DNA of 64,000 bases from Aromatoleum tolulyticum (GTDB taxonomy: Bacteria > Pseudomonadota > Gammaproteobacteria > Burkholderiales > Rhodocyclaceae): positions 247,152 through 311,151 of the forward strand of contig NZ_FTMD01000002.1 of NCBI RefSeq assembly GCF_900156155.1, written 5' to 3'. The notes beneath the pieces were generated by a model. The model saw nothing but the letters and a program-made list of their open reading frames with translations, searched no databases and had not been told where the DNA came from. Both the position numbers and the translations under genes were made by a program. Of the stretch, positions 53,132-61,372 are shown piece by piece; the first letter of the stretch is position 1; every line of letters starts with the position of its first letter.

Positions 53132-54040
53132 TCAGTGCCCTGCCGTGCTGCAGACAGGCGCCGTCGGCGGCGTGAAGGAACGCATCGGCCAGTCCGGCAT
53201 CACCGGCTCGTAGGCGCCGGCCAGCACCACCGCGTTGCGGTAGGCGAAGTCGCCGTACAGCCGGCACAGCGCAACCGCAAGCATCAGCACCGTCGCCGCA
53301 CCGCCGGAAAGCGTCGACAGCACCGCCATCACGACCAGCGGCACGACGATGCCGCATATGCAACCGCCCACGAGGAAGCTCGTCTTCAGGTCGCCCGAAA
53401 ACATCCGCTCGAAGGACGCGCGCACGCCCACGCTGCGTTCCGCGCGCAAGAGGTGCAGCACCGACACCAGCGCACTGGCGACGAGCGCCACCATCGCCGC
53501 CGGCTGCAGCCACGGCGCGGCCGCAGCGCCCGCGAGGAGCGGCATCACTGCCCACGCGAGAACCAGCGCCGTCGCCAGCGAGTGCGCGACGAACGCGAGC
53601 GGGACGAAGGGCCCGCGCCACAGGCGGATCGCCCGCATCGAGCGCAGCAGCATGCCCGCGTAGGCCATCACCGGCACCGCGACGACAAGCGCCGCGAGCG
53701 CCAGCGGCCCCTGCAATGCGGTCATGCCGAGGTAACCCGCCGCGACCGAGAGGATCGCGAGCCCGGCGAAGACGCCGATGAACAGCGTGCCACGGCTCAC
53801 CCACGACGTGCCCACCCGTGTCACCGCCCGCCATGCGCGCTGCGGGTTGCCGAGGTGGCCGAGAAGCGCGACGACCGCGCCGATCACGAACAGGATGCCC
53901 GGCCCCGCGAGCAGCCACTGCCCGGTGAAGAAGGCGATCGCGAACAGCGCCGCGCCGACCCCCTCGCCCATGAAGCTCAGGGTTTCCTGCGGGCCCAGAT
54001 GATGGTTGAAGCGAACGCCGGTCTGGTACTTAAGGCTCAT
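53132..54040 (-). CDS. NrfD/DmsC-like membrane subunit
   Basis: Integral membrane protein of 302 residues with eight or so hydrophobic segments and no signal peptide. It is encoded directly after the four-cluster ferredoxin subunit, the arrangement of DMSO reductase, polysulfide reductase and similar enzymes. It should anchor the complex in the inner membrane and exchange electrons with quinone. The match to NrfD/DmsC is by topology and context, and haem ligands are not evident. Confidence 0.82.
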   Translation of the reverse strand: MSLKYQTGVRFNHHLGPQETLSFMGEGVGAALFAIAFFTGQWLLAGPGILFVIGAVVALLGHLGNPQRAWRAVTRVGTSWVSRGTLFIGVFAGLAILSVAAGYLGMTALQGPLALAALVVAVPVMAYAGMLLRSMRAIRLWRGPFVPLAFVAHSLATALVLAWAVMPLLAGAAAAPWLQPAAMVALVASALVSVLHLLRAERSVGVRASFERMFSGDLKTSFLVGGCICGIVVPLVVMAVLSTLSGGAATVLMLAVALCRLYGDFAYRNAVVLAGAYEPVMPDWPMRSFTPPTAPVCSTAGH

Positions 54041-54081
54041 GACATCGATTCCCTTGGATCAGGTGATTGGCGCAGGCCGCA

Positions 54082-54696
54082 TCAGGCCTTGAGGTAATGC
54101 ACGCTCGGCTTGGTGCCGGCATCGGGCAGCAGCGTGAACGACTCGCGCTCGCTCAGCAGCTTGCTCGGGGCGCTTTCCGGGTCCGCGAGGTCACCGAAAA
54201 TCCGGGCTTCGGCCGGGCAGGTTTCGACGCACGCCGGCTGCAGGCCCTGGTCGACACGATCCATGCAGAAGTCGCACTTGATGACCGTGCCTGAGTCCCA
54301 GCGGTTGTACTTCGCCTTTTCGTAAAGGGTGAGCTCACCATTGAAGTAACCGGTTTCCAGGATGCCCGGCTTCACGTAATGGCGGTGCTCGTACGGGCAG
54401 GACGTCGCACAGCTGCGGCAACCGATGCAGAGGTCGCTCTTGACGGCGACGATGCCGTCCTCGCGCTTGTAGCTCGCCCCCGTGGGACACACCGGCACAC
54501 ACGGCGGATCTTCGCAGTGGTTGCACAGCACCGGCAGGAACTCCCGGCGCGCATTCGGAAAGACGCCGACCTCCCGTTCATGCACGCGCGCGAAGTAGAT
54601 GTCCGGCGGCGTGCCGTTGGTGGCTTTGCAGGCGGCCGTGCACGCATGGCAACCCACACACACCTTCAAGTCAATGACCATACCCAGTCGAGCCAT
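54082..54696 (-). CDS. Four-cluster [4Fe-4S] electron-transfer subunit (DmsB/NrfC-like)
   Basis: Ferredoxin-like subunit of 204 residues with sixteen cysteines in four groups: 13/16/19/23, 58/61/66/70, 90/93/96/100 and 141/144/156/160. This is the classical beta subunit of complex iron-sulfur molybdoenzymes, carrying electrons between the molybdenum subunit and the membrane. The ATG at 54696 has AGGAGG upstream. It lies 76 bases after the catalytic subunit gene and 41 bases before the membrane subunit. Confidence 0.95.
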   Translation of the reverse strand: MARLGMVIDLKVCVGCHACTAACKATNGTPPDIYFARVHEREVGVFPNARREFLPVLCNHCEDPPCVPVCPTGASYKREDGIVAVKSDLCIGCRSCATSCPYEHRHYVKPGILETGYFNGELTLYEKAKYNRWDSGTVIKCDFCMDRVDQGLQPACVETCPAEARIFGDLADPESAPSKLLSERESFTLLPDAGTKPSVHYLKA

Positions 54697-54772
54697 CAGT
54701 ACCAACCTCCTGCAATCCGTGGGGATATAGTTTTCTCGATCTCTTTATGTCGTCGTCGCCGCGCAGCGGGCC

Positions 54773-57382
54773 TCAGCCCACGCGCGTGACCCGCAGTTTC
54801 GGACTGGCCTCGAAAGCGCCGTCCATGATGTCGAGATTCTTCATGTCGTAATCGAGCAGCTCGCCGAAGTGAGGCCCGGTGTTCTTGCGCCGCGGCGGCA
54901 GGCTCTTCGCCCAGCTCCCGCCGTTGTGGTCCATCCCCACGCACTCCGGATGGATGCACTCGCTGAGCAGCAGGATGCCCTCCACCCGCCGCCCGCGCAG
55001 GTTTTCCGCCACCACGCGATCGCCGTCACGCAGGCCCTTCGATTCGGCGTACTTGCGGTTGAGGATGATCTTGCCGACGTAGGGGTGGTACTGCGCCAGC
55101 TCCGCGAGCCAAGGGTTGAAGTTCGAGAAGGTGCTGGTGAGGAAAGGCCACTTGTAGCTCACCGCGAAGAGCTCGTAGCCGTTCTCGGCACGGCCGTGCC
55201 CCGGTGCCGGATACCAGTCGGCCAGCGGCTTGTAGCGCGACACGTCCCAATCCATGCCGAGCGCGTCGGTCGTCGCCTTGACGCGCGCACCCGCCTCGAG
55301 GAAGTACTCGTAGTACACGGGAATGCGGCTCTTGTAGAACGGACGCGGGTATTTCTCCTGCACCGTTTTTGCCCAGCGGATGCGCCCTTCCTTGGCGACG
55401 TCCTCGAGCGAGAGCTTGCCCGCGGTCATCGAGCGGATCCAGCGCTCCATGAGACCCTTGTTGTCATACTTCTTGCCGGCTTCCAGTGCCCACTCGCCCT
55501 TCAGTTCGAGGAACTGGTTGACCGTCTGGTTGAAGGCCGGAAGGAAGCCCGCCTTCTCCGCGATGTCGATCCAGATGTCGACGTTGTGCTTGTAGTCGGT
55601 CGGCACGACCGGCTGGCGCAGGTTGATGCAGTACTCGTTGGTCGCCGTCGAACCCATCGTGTCGGGGATGTTGTTCGCCCCCATGTCGAGGCGCTCGAGC
55701 TGCGTCTGCGTCGGGAAGATGATGTCCGCGAACTCGGCGGTCTCGTCGATGTTCGGCACGATCGACAGCTGGAAGCCGAATTTCCGGTGGAAATCCGCCT
55801 GCTGCTTCGGGTTGCCCTCGTTGAGCAGGTCGTTCGACACCACCTGCACATACACCATCGGGTTGTGCGGCACCTTGTCGTTGAACTTCTTCGGCTCCAG
55901 CACGCTGACCTTGCTCACCAGGCCGCTGTTGTACGAACCGACCGCAGCCAGCGAGTCCGCCGACATGTTGTACGGGTTGGGCACGTCCTTCATCGGGAAA
56001 GGCGCCGGGAACGAGTCGCCGTAGGTCGCGATCTTGCCCGCGGCGACCAGGCCGTCGCGCTCGCGCATGCCCGAGCCGTTGCCCATCCAGGTGCTGTTCT
56101 CGGCGAACTCGGGGTGATGCGCATACACCGTGTCGGCGAGCAACCCGCCCGGCACGTCCACCGCGCCGACGATCGTGTTCAGCATCGCGATCGACAGGCC
56201 CTGCTCGAAGCCCTGTGAGTGCTGGCTGATGCCCTTGTACCAGTGCGCGCAGGCCGGACGCAGCGGCAGCGTGTGACCGTCCATCTCGATCGTCGAACCG
56301 ACCGAGGCCGCGGTCGCGAACTCGCGCGCCAACCGGCGGATCGTGTGCGCCGGCACGGTCGTGATCTCGGCGGCGCTCTCCGGCGTGAACTTAACGAGGT
56401 GCTTCCTCAGTAGCTGGAAGGACGGCGTGCACGGCTCGCCGTCGACGACGAAGCTGCCTTCCAGCGCCGGTACCGCGAGCGACGGATCGTCGTACACCTT
56501 GGCCTTCTGGTCGGCGGTATCCCACAGCTGCGGCTTGCCCGTCGCCGGATCGCGTGCGTAATGCCCGTCGACGTCGCGGATCAGGTAGGGGCCGTTGCTC
56601 AGCTTGCGCACGAACTCGACGTCGTACATGCCGAGCTCGTTGACCATGACGTTGATCATCGCCATGACCAGCGCGCCGTCGGTGCCGGGACGGATCGGCA
56701 CCCACTCGTCGGCGATCGACGCCGCATTCGAGCACCACGGATCGACCACCACCAGCTTCATGCCGCGCCGGCGTGCGCGCGACATTTCGAGGGTCGCCGT
56801 CACTGCCGCCCAGTTCGACATCGCCCCCTTGTTCGAACCGAACAGCATCAGGTGGTTGCAGAAGTGGAAATCCGGGCCGACGTGGAAGCCGCCGTGCACC
56901 TGCTGCAGCACCGGGTGCACGTTGTTGCCGCAGAACGCGCGGCCACCCGAGGTGTGATTGAAGCTGCCGAAGGAGATCAGCAGCGAAGGGAGGAACCACG
57001 GCAGCGTCGTGAAATCCGAAGTCGCGAATACCAGCCCGCCCGGATCGACTTCCCGGCAATGCTTGACCTTCTCCGCAGTGATCGCGACGGCTTCGTCGTA
57101 GCTGATCTCGACCCAGCCCGGATCCACCCCGATCCCCTTCTCGGGGTTCGTGCGCTTGAGCGGCTTGGTCACGCGCCGCTTGCTGTAGGCCATCATCAGC
57201 TGCGCCTGGCCCTTCGCGCACAGCTTGCCCTGACTGAAGGGATCCTCCGGGTCGCCGCGCACGGCGACGACGATGCCATTGACCCGACGTGCGAGCATGC
57301 CGCAAGTGCCTGCCGGGCAACCGTAGCAGGTCGTCTTGAGCTCGACATCCTCCCACGTACCGCTTTTCACCGACGCTGTCAC
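54773..57382 (-). CDS. Molybdopterin oxidoreductase catalytic subunit (CISM family)
   Basis: Molybdoenzyme of 869 residues, no Tat signal, so probably cytoplasmic. The N-terminal [4Fe-4S] motif is Cys19, Cys22, Cys27 and Cys55. Cys152 in the GSFNHTSGGRAFCGNN segment lies where polysulfide/thiosulfate reductases carry their molybdenum ligand; this is inference. The start is GTG at 57382, with GGAGGG seven bases upstream, because the open frame before it codes for nothing recognisable. With the FeS and NrfD-like subunits it forms a three-part complex. In this context its substrate may be a CoA ester or ring compound rather than sulfur or arsenic. Confidence 0.9.
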   Translation of the reverse strand: MTASVKSGTWEDVELKTTCYGCPAGTCGMLARRVNGIVVAVRGDPEDPFSQGKLCAKGQAQLMMAYSKRRVTKPLKRTNPEKGIGVDPGWVEISYDEAVAITAEKVKHCREVDPGGLVFATSDFTTLPWFLPSLLISFGSFNHTSGGRAFCGNNVHPVLQQVHGGFHVGPDFHFCNHLMLFGSNKGAMSNWAAVTATLEMSRARRRGMKLVVVDPWCSNAASIADEWVPIRPGTDGALVMAMINVMVNELGMYDVEFVRKLSNGPYLIRDVDGHYARDPATGKPQLWDTADQKAKVYDDPSLAVPALEGSFVVDGEPCTPSFQLLRKHLVKFTPESAAEITTVPAHTIRRLAREFATAASVGSTIEMDGHTLPLRPACAHWYKGISQHSQGFEQGLSIAMLNTIVGAVDVPGGLLADTVYAHHPEFAENSTWMGNGSGMRERDGLVAAGKIATYGDSFPAPFPMKDVPNPYNMSADSLAAVGSYNSGLVSKVSVLEPKKFNDKVPHNPMVYVQVVSNDLLNEGNPKQQADFHRKFGFQLSIVPNIDETAEFADIIFPTQTQLERLDMGANNIPDTMGSTATNEYCINLRQPVVPTDYKHNVDIWIDIAEKAGFLPAFNQTVNQFLELKGEWALEAGKKYDNKGLMERWIRSMTAGKLSLEDVAKEGRIRWAKTVQEKYPRPFYKSRIPVYYEYFLEAGARVKATTDALGMDWDVSRYKPLADWYPAPGHGRAENGYELFAVSYKWPFLTSTFSNFNPWLAELAQYHPYVGKIILNRKYAESKGLRDGDRVVAENLRGRRVEGILLLSECIHPECVGMDHNGGSWAKSLPPRRKNTGPHFGELLDYDMKNLDIMDGAFEASPKLRVTRVG

Positions 57383-57460
57383 TCTCTGTCCCTCCAACCG
57401 TATCGTTATCCGTGCCGGTGACGGTCGCACCCGCGCCGCCACCTGCGCGTTACGTCGCCG

Positions 57461-58720
57461 TCACTTCGAGTAGGCCTTGATGCTCGCGTAGTCCCGCCCC
57501 TCGTACTTGCGGCACTCGAGCTTCGCAACCGTCCGACAATGCACTTCATCCGGACCATCGGTCAATCGCACGATCCGGGTATTTGCGTACAGCTCGGCGA
57601 GCCCGAAATCCTGCGATACGCCGCCGCCGCCGTGCGCCTGGATCGCCAGGTCGATGATGCGCTGGGCCACCTGCGGCGCCACCACCTTGATCATCGCGAT
57701 CTCGCCGCGCGCGGCCTTGTTGCCGACGGTGTCCATCATGTAGGCCGCCTTCATGCACAGCAGCCGTACCATCTCGATGTCGATGCGCGCGTGGGCGATG
57801 CGCTCCTCCCACACCGAGTGCTCGTTGATCTTCTTGCCGAAGGCCTCGCGCGACATCAGGCGAATGCACATCTTCTCCAGCGCGACCTCGGCGGAGGCGA
57901 TGTTGCGCATGCAGTGATGGATGCGGCCCGGCCCCAGACGACCCTGAGCGATCTCGAAGCCGCGGCCCTCGCCGAGGATCAGGTTCTCCACCGGCACGCG
58001 GACGTTGTCGAGGATCACCTCGAAGTGCCCGTGCGGCGCGTGGTCGAAGCCGAACACGTTGAGGTGGCGCACCACGGCAACCCCCGGCGCATCGCTCGGC
58101 ACCAGGATCATCGACTGCTGGCGATAGGTCTCCGCGTTCGGATCGGTCTTGCCCATCACGATGAAGAACGCACAGTGCGGATGACCCGCGCCCGACGACC
58201 ACCACTTGTGGCCGTTGATCACATACTCGTCGCCTTCGCGGCGGATCTCGGTGCGGATGTTGCGCGCGTCGGACGATGCCACCTTCGGCTCGGTCATCAG
58301 GAAGGCGGAACGCGTCTCGCCGTTCATCAGCGGCACCATGAAGCGCTTCTTCTGGTCCTTGGTGCCGTAGCGGTGCAGCACCTCGAAGTTGCCGGTGTCC
58401 GGCGCCATGCAGTTGAACACCTCGGAACCGAAGGACACGCGTCCCATCAGCTCCGCGATCGGGGCGTACTCGACGTTGGTCAGGCCGATGCTCGTGAAGA
58501 ACTCGTCGTCGTGATCGGACGGCGGCATGAAGATGTTCCACAAGCCTTCCGCGCGCGCCTTGGACTTGAGTTCCTCGAAGATCGGCGGCGTCTCCTTCCA
58601 GCGGTCGATGCTTGCTGCCTGCTGGTGATACAGCGGAATGGCCGGATAGATGTGCTCGTCCATGAAAGTCCGGACCCGCTCCATCCACTCAATTGATTTC
58701 TTCGATTGCTCAAAATGCAT
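57461..58720 (-). CDS. Acyl-CoA dehydrogenase (ACAD11-like)
   Basis: Acyl-CoA dehydrogenase of 419 residues, first gene of the molybdoenzyme operon. The segments [34 protein letters not shown] and [18 protein letters not shown] are typical of the ACAD10/11 and FadE-like group that works with phosphotransferase partners. It probably oxidises a long or branched acyl-CoA and passes electrons to electron-transfer flavoprotein, perhaps onward to the complex encoded downstream. It is a paralogue of the enzyme at 59312. Confidence 0.93.
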   Translation of the reverse strand: MHFEQSKKSIEWMERVRTFMDEHIYPAIPLYHQQAASIDRWKETPPIFEELKSKARAEGLWNIFMPPSDHDDEFFTSIGLTNVEYAPIAELMGRVSFGSEVFNCMAPDTGNFEVLHRYGTKDQKKRFMVPLMNGETRSAFLMTEPKVASSDARNIRTEIRREGDEYVINGHKWWSSGAGHPHCAFFIVMGKTDPNAETYRQQSMILVPSDAPGVAVVRHLNVFGFDHAPHGHFEVILDNVRVPVENLILGEGRGFEIAQGRLGPGRIHHCMRNIASAEVALEKMCIRLMSREAFGKKINEHSVWEERIAHARIDIEMVRLLCMKAAYMMDTVGNKAARGEIAMIKVVAPQVAQRIIDLAIQAHGGGGVSQDFGLAELYANTRIVRLTDGPDEVHCRTVAKLECRKYEGRDYASIKAYSK

Positions 58721-58811
58721 TTCTGGCGACCTCTGTGAATTGATGACGCAGCTCCGGCCCGGCGTGGGCGGCGAAACCGCCATTCGAATACGCGCGCGCT
58801 GACATGACCCA

Positions 58812-58841
58812 GCGTACCCGACCGACCGGTCGGGTGTCAAT
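58812..58841 (-). promoter_or_regulatory. Leftward promoter with operator in the spacer (site 13)
   Basis: TTGACA (58841-58836), 18-base spacer, TACGCT (58817-58812). The palindrome CCCGACC-GACC-GGTCGGG (58818-58835) is a perfect 7-base inverted repeat filling the spacer. It drives the acyl-CoA dehydrogenase/molybdoenzyme operon. Confidence 0.83.
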
Positions 58842-58868
58842 ATATCGATTCACACTCAGTCGCATCGG

Positions 58869-59117
58869 TCACCCCTGCCCCTCGCCGTCATCGACCTCGG
58901 CCGCTGCTGCCGACGATTCCGGCCCGACCGCCGGCTTGCACCACTTGCAGCGCCCCGAGCAGGTGTACTTCATCCGGCTGGGGATCAGCGGACAGGACAA
59001 CGACTGCGGATCGTCAGCCGGAGCCGCGCGGCCCTCGCCTTCCGTTCCCGCCGCCGCCCGCGGGCGCCACGACTCAGGACGCTCCACCGCCATGCCACCC
59101 GCCTGCACCCGCTTCAA
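58869..59117 (-). CDS. Candidate small cysteine-rich protein
   Basis: Open frame of 82 codons in the 591-base divergent gap between two acyl-CoA dehydrogenase genes. The central part reads CPLIPSRMKYTCSGRCKWCK, a C-x12-C-x3-C-x2-C arrangement that could bind zinc or iron. The start is a TTG with no good ribosome site; an internal ATG (MAVERPES) is an alternative. It ends upstream of the palindrome promoter. It may be chance, so confidence is low. The rest of the gap shows nothing but the two promoters. Confidence 0.3.
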   Translation of the reverse strand: MKRVQAGGMAVERPESWRPRAAAGTEGEGRAAPADDPQSLSCPLIPSRMKYTCSGRCKWCKPAVGPESSAAAAEVDDGEGQG

Positions 59118-59213
59118 CCATCGCTTTCACTTGCCCATCCTCTGTGATGCATGGCCCCCGATCCCGGGGAAAGGCAGGTGCCCGCCACGCCGATTTGTTT
59201 GCATGCAAGATAC

Positions 59214-59240
59214 ACGACCGCCCAGTCGGTCGTCTATAAT
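59214..59240 (+). promoter_or_regulatory. Regulon palindrome and perfect -10 (site 14)
   Basis: ACGACC (59214-59219) and GGTCGT (59228-59233) form an inverted repeat with an 8-base spacer; a tighter reading CGCCC-AGTC-GGTCG at 59219-59232 has one mismatch. It is followed by TATAAT (59235-59240). No -35 is evident. It drives the acyl-CoA dehydrogenase at 59312. Confidence 0.65.
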
Positions 59241-59311
59241 CGCGACATACCCGCGCGGGCGGGATCACGAACGCGAACGACGACCCGGCCATACACGAGG
59301 AACGGAACCCG

Positions 59312-60565
59312 ATGGATTTCGACTATTCCGAGAAGACCGAAATGGTGCTCGAGGTGCTGCGCCATTTCATGGCCCGGCGCGTCCTGCCCGCCAACCTGAA
59401 GTGGCACCAGTGCGCCACGCGCGGCGAATATCCGCTCGCGATCGTCGAACCGCTCAAGGCGATAGCGCGCGAGGAGGGCTTGTGGAATCTGTTCCTACCC
59501 GGCCTGCGCGAACATGAGCCCGGCACGCGGCTCGACAACGTCGAATACGCCCCGCTGGCCGAAGCGATGGGCCGCATTCCGTGGTCCGCCGAGGTGTTCA
59601 ACTGCAGCGCGCCCGACACCGGCAACATGGAACTGCTGCACCTGCACGCCACCGACGCGCAATACGAACGCTGGCTGCGGCCGCTGCTCGACGGCCGCAA
59701 CCGCTCGTGCTTCGCGATGACCGAGCCGGACGTCGCATCGTCGGACGCCACCAACATCCGCACCACGATCCGCCGTGACGGCGACGATTACGTCATCAAC
59801 GGCCGCAAGTGGTTCGTCACCGGCGCAGCCCATCCCCACTGCACTTTCGCGATCGTGATGGGCCAGACGAGCGACGGCACGGACACGCAGACGCAGACGC
59901 ATTGCCGGCATTCGATGGTGATCGTGCCGATGGACACGCCGGGCGTCGAGATCGTGCGCAACATCCCGGTGATGCACCACCTGTCGCCCGAAGGGCACTG
60001 CGAGATCGTCTTCCGCGAGGTCCGCGTGCCGGCGGAAAACCTCCTCGGCGAAGAAGGCAACGGCTTCGCCCTCGCGCAGGCGCGCCTCGGGCCGGGGCGC
60101 GTGCATCACTGCATGCGCACCATCGGCCAGTGCGAACTCGCGCTCGAGATGATGTGCGAACGCGCCCTCGAGCGGCGCACCTTCGGAAAGTATCTGAGCG
60201 ACTTCGCCAACATCCAGGAATGGATCGCCCACTCGCGCGTCGAAATCGACCAGGCACGCCTGCTCGTACTGCGCGCGGCGTGGCTGATGGACCGGCGCGG
60301 CAACCAGGCCGCGCGCGTCGACGTCTCGGCCATCAAGTTCGTCGCCGCGCAGCTGCAGACCCGCATTCTCGATCGCGCCATGCAGGTGTTCGGCGCGATG
60401 GGCCTCACGCCGGATACGCCACTGTCGCTGTTCTGGACCTGGGGCCGTGCCATGCGCTTCTTCGACGGCCCGGACGAAGTCCACCTGCGCGTGCTGGCCC
60501 GCAGCGAACTCGACAAGGCCAAGGCCAACCGCGGCGCAACGGCGGCCTACTATCTGCTGGAATAG
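59312..60565 (+). CDS. Acyl-CoA dehydrogenase (ACAD11-like, paralogue)
   Basis: Acyl-CoA dehydrogenase of 417 residues, close in sequence to the one at 57461: both share NVEYAPxAExMGR, EVFNCxAPDTGN and [18 protein letters not shown] type segments. FAMTEPDVASSDATNI and VINGRKWFVTGAAHP are the flavin and substrate parts. It diverges from the first gene of the molybdoenzyme operon. Two such enzymes may handle different chain lengths, or together form a mixed oligomer. Confidence 0.93.
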   Translation: MDFDYSEKTEMVLEVLRHFMARRVLPANLKWHQCATRGEYPLAIVEPLKAIAREEGLWNLFLPGLREHEPGTRLDNVEYAPLAEAMGRIPWSAEVFNCSAPDTGNMELLHLHATDAQYERWLRPLLDGRNRSCFAMTEPDVASSDATNIRTTIRRDGDDYVINGRKWFVTGAAHPHCTFAIVMGQTSDGTDTQTQTHCRHSMVIVPMDTPGVEIVRNIPVMHHLSPEGHCEIVFREVRVPAENLLGEEGNGFALAQARLGPGRVHHCMRTIGQCELALEMMCERALERRTFGKYLSDFANIQEWIAHSRVEIDQARLLVLRAAWLMDRRGNQAARVDVSAIKFVAAQLQTRILDRAMQVFGAMGLTPDTPLSLFWTWGRAMRFFDGPDEVHLRVLARSELDKAKANRGATAAYYLLE

Positions 60566-60611
60566 GCCTGCCGCAGCACCCCTCTCGACTCGACCCACGC
60601 ACGAACGGAAC

Positions 60612-61334
60612 ATGGAAAAACTCGGCCCCGGAAGCGACGCCGACACGCTGCACGTGTTGGCCATGATCCCCCGCGACAGCTTTCCCCTCGTCGTCGATGC
60701 CGGCAGCGGCATCGGCCGCCAGACGCTCGCACTCGCCGGCCGCCTGCAGACGGCGGTGCATGCGATCGACACCGCCGCGAAGCATCTCGACAGCCTGAAC
60801 CGCTACTCCGCGCAGTTCGGCATCGCGCATCTGGTGCATACGCATTGCATGGACATGGCCGACATCCCCGCGAACTTTCGCGACGTCGATCTGCTGTGGT
60901 CCGAATGTGCCGCGTACCACATCGGCTTCCCCAATGCGCTGGCCACCTGGCTCCTGGCCATCCGCCCCGGCGGCTATGCGGTCGTCAGCGAGCTGTCATG
61001 GCTGCGCGACGAAGTGCCCGAACACGTGCGCGCGTACTTCCGCAGCGGGTATCCCGACATGCGCACGGTGGACGAGAACCTGTCGATCGCCCGCACCGCC
61101 GGCTACGAAGTGATCGCCACGCACCTGCTCTCGAAGTCCGCCTGGGTCGACGGCTATTACGACAAGCTCGAACCGCTCGCGCATTCCCTGCTGCAGCACC
61201 CGGAGAAGGCGGTGCGGGCTTTCGCCGCGCAGACGCTCGAGGGGATCCGGATCTTCGATTCCGCCGAGGACAACTACGGCTACGTGTTCTATGTCCTCAG
61301 GAAGCCGGAGGGCGGGACGGCGAAAGGCACCTAA
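60612..61334 (+). CDS. Class I SAM-dependent methyltransferase
   Basis: Methyltransferase-fold protein of 240 residues. The SAM motif is VVDAGSGIGRQTLALAG, with post-motif I and a LLWSECAAYHIGF segment at motif IV. It lies 46 bases after the acyl-CoA dehydrogenase gene, probably on the same transcript. A small-molecule substrate is likely; similar proteins methylate acids, phenols or arsenite. Its role in the pathway is not evident and it may protect the cell from an intermediate. Confidence 0.8.
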   Translation: MEKLGPGSDADTLHVLAMIPRDSFPLVVDAGSGIGRQTLALAGRLQTAVHAIDTAAKHLDSLNRYSAQFGIAHLVHTHCMDMADIPANFRDVDLLWSECAAYHIGFPNALATWLLAIRPGGYAVVSELSWLRDEVPEHVRAYFRSGYPDMRTVDENLSIARTAGYEVIATHLLSKSAWVDGYYDKLEPLAHSLLQHPEKAVRAFAAQTLEGIRIFDSAEDNYGYVFYVLRKPEGGTAKGT

Positions 61335-61372
61335 CCCCGCCTCGCGCCGCAGCTGCCACGATGCAGCCGGCT

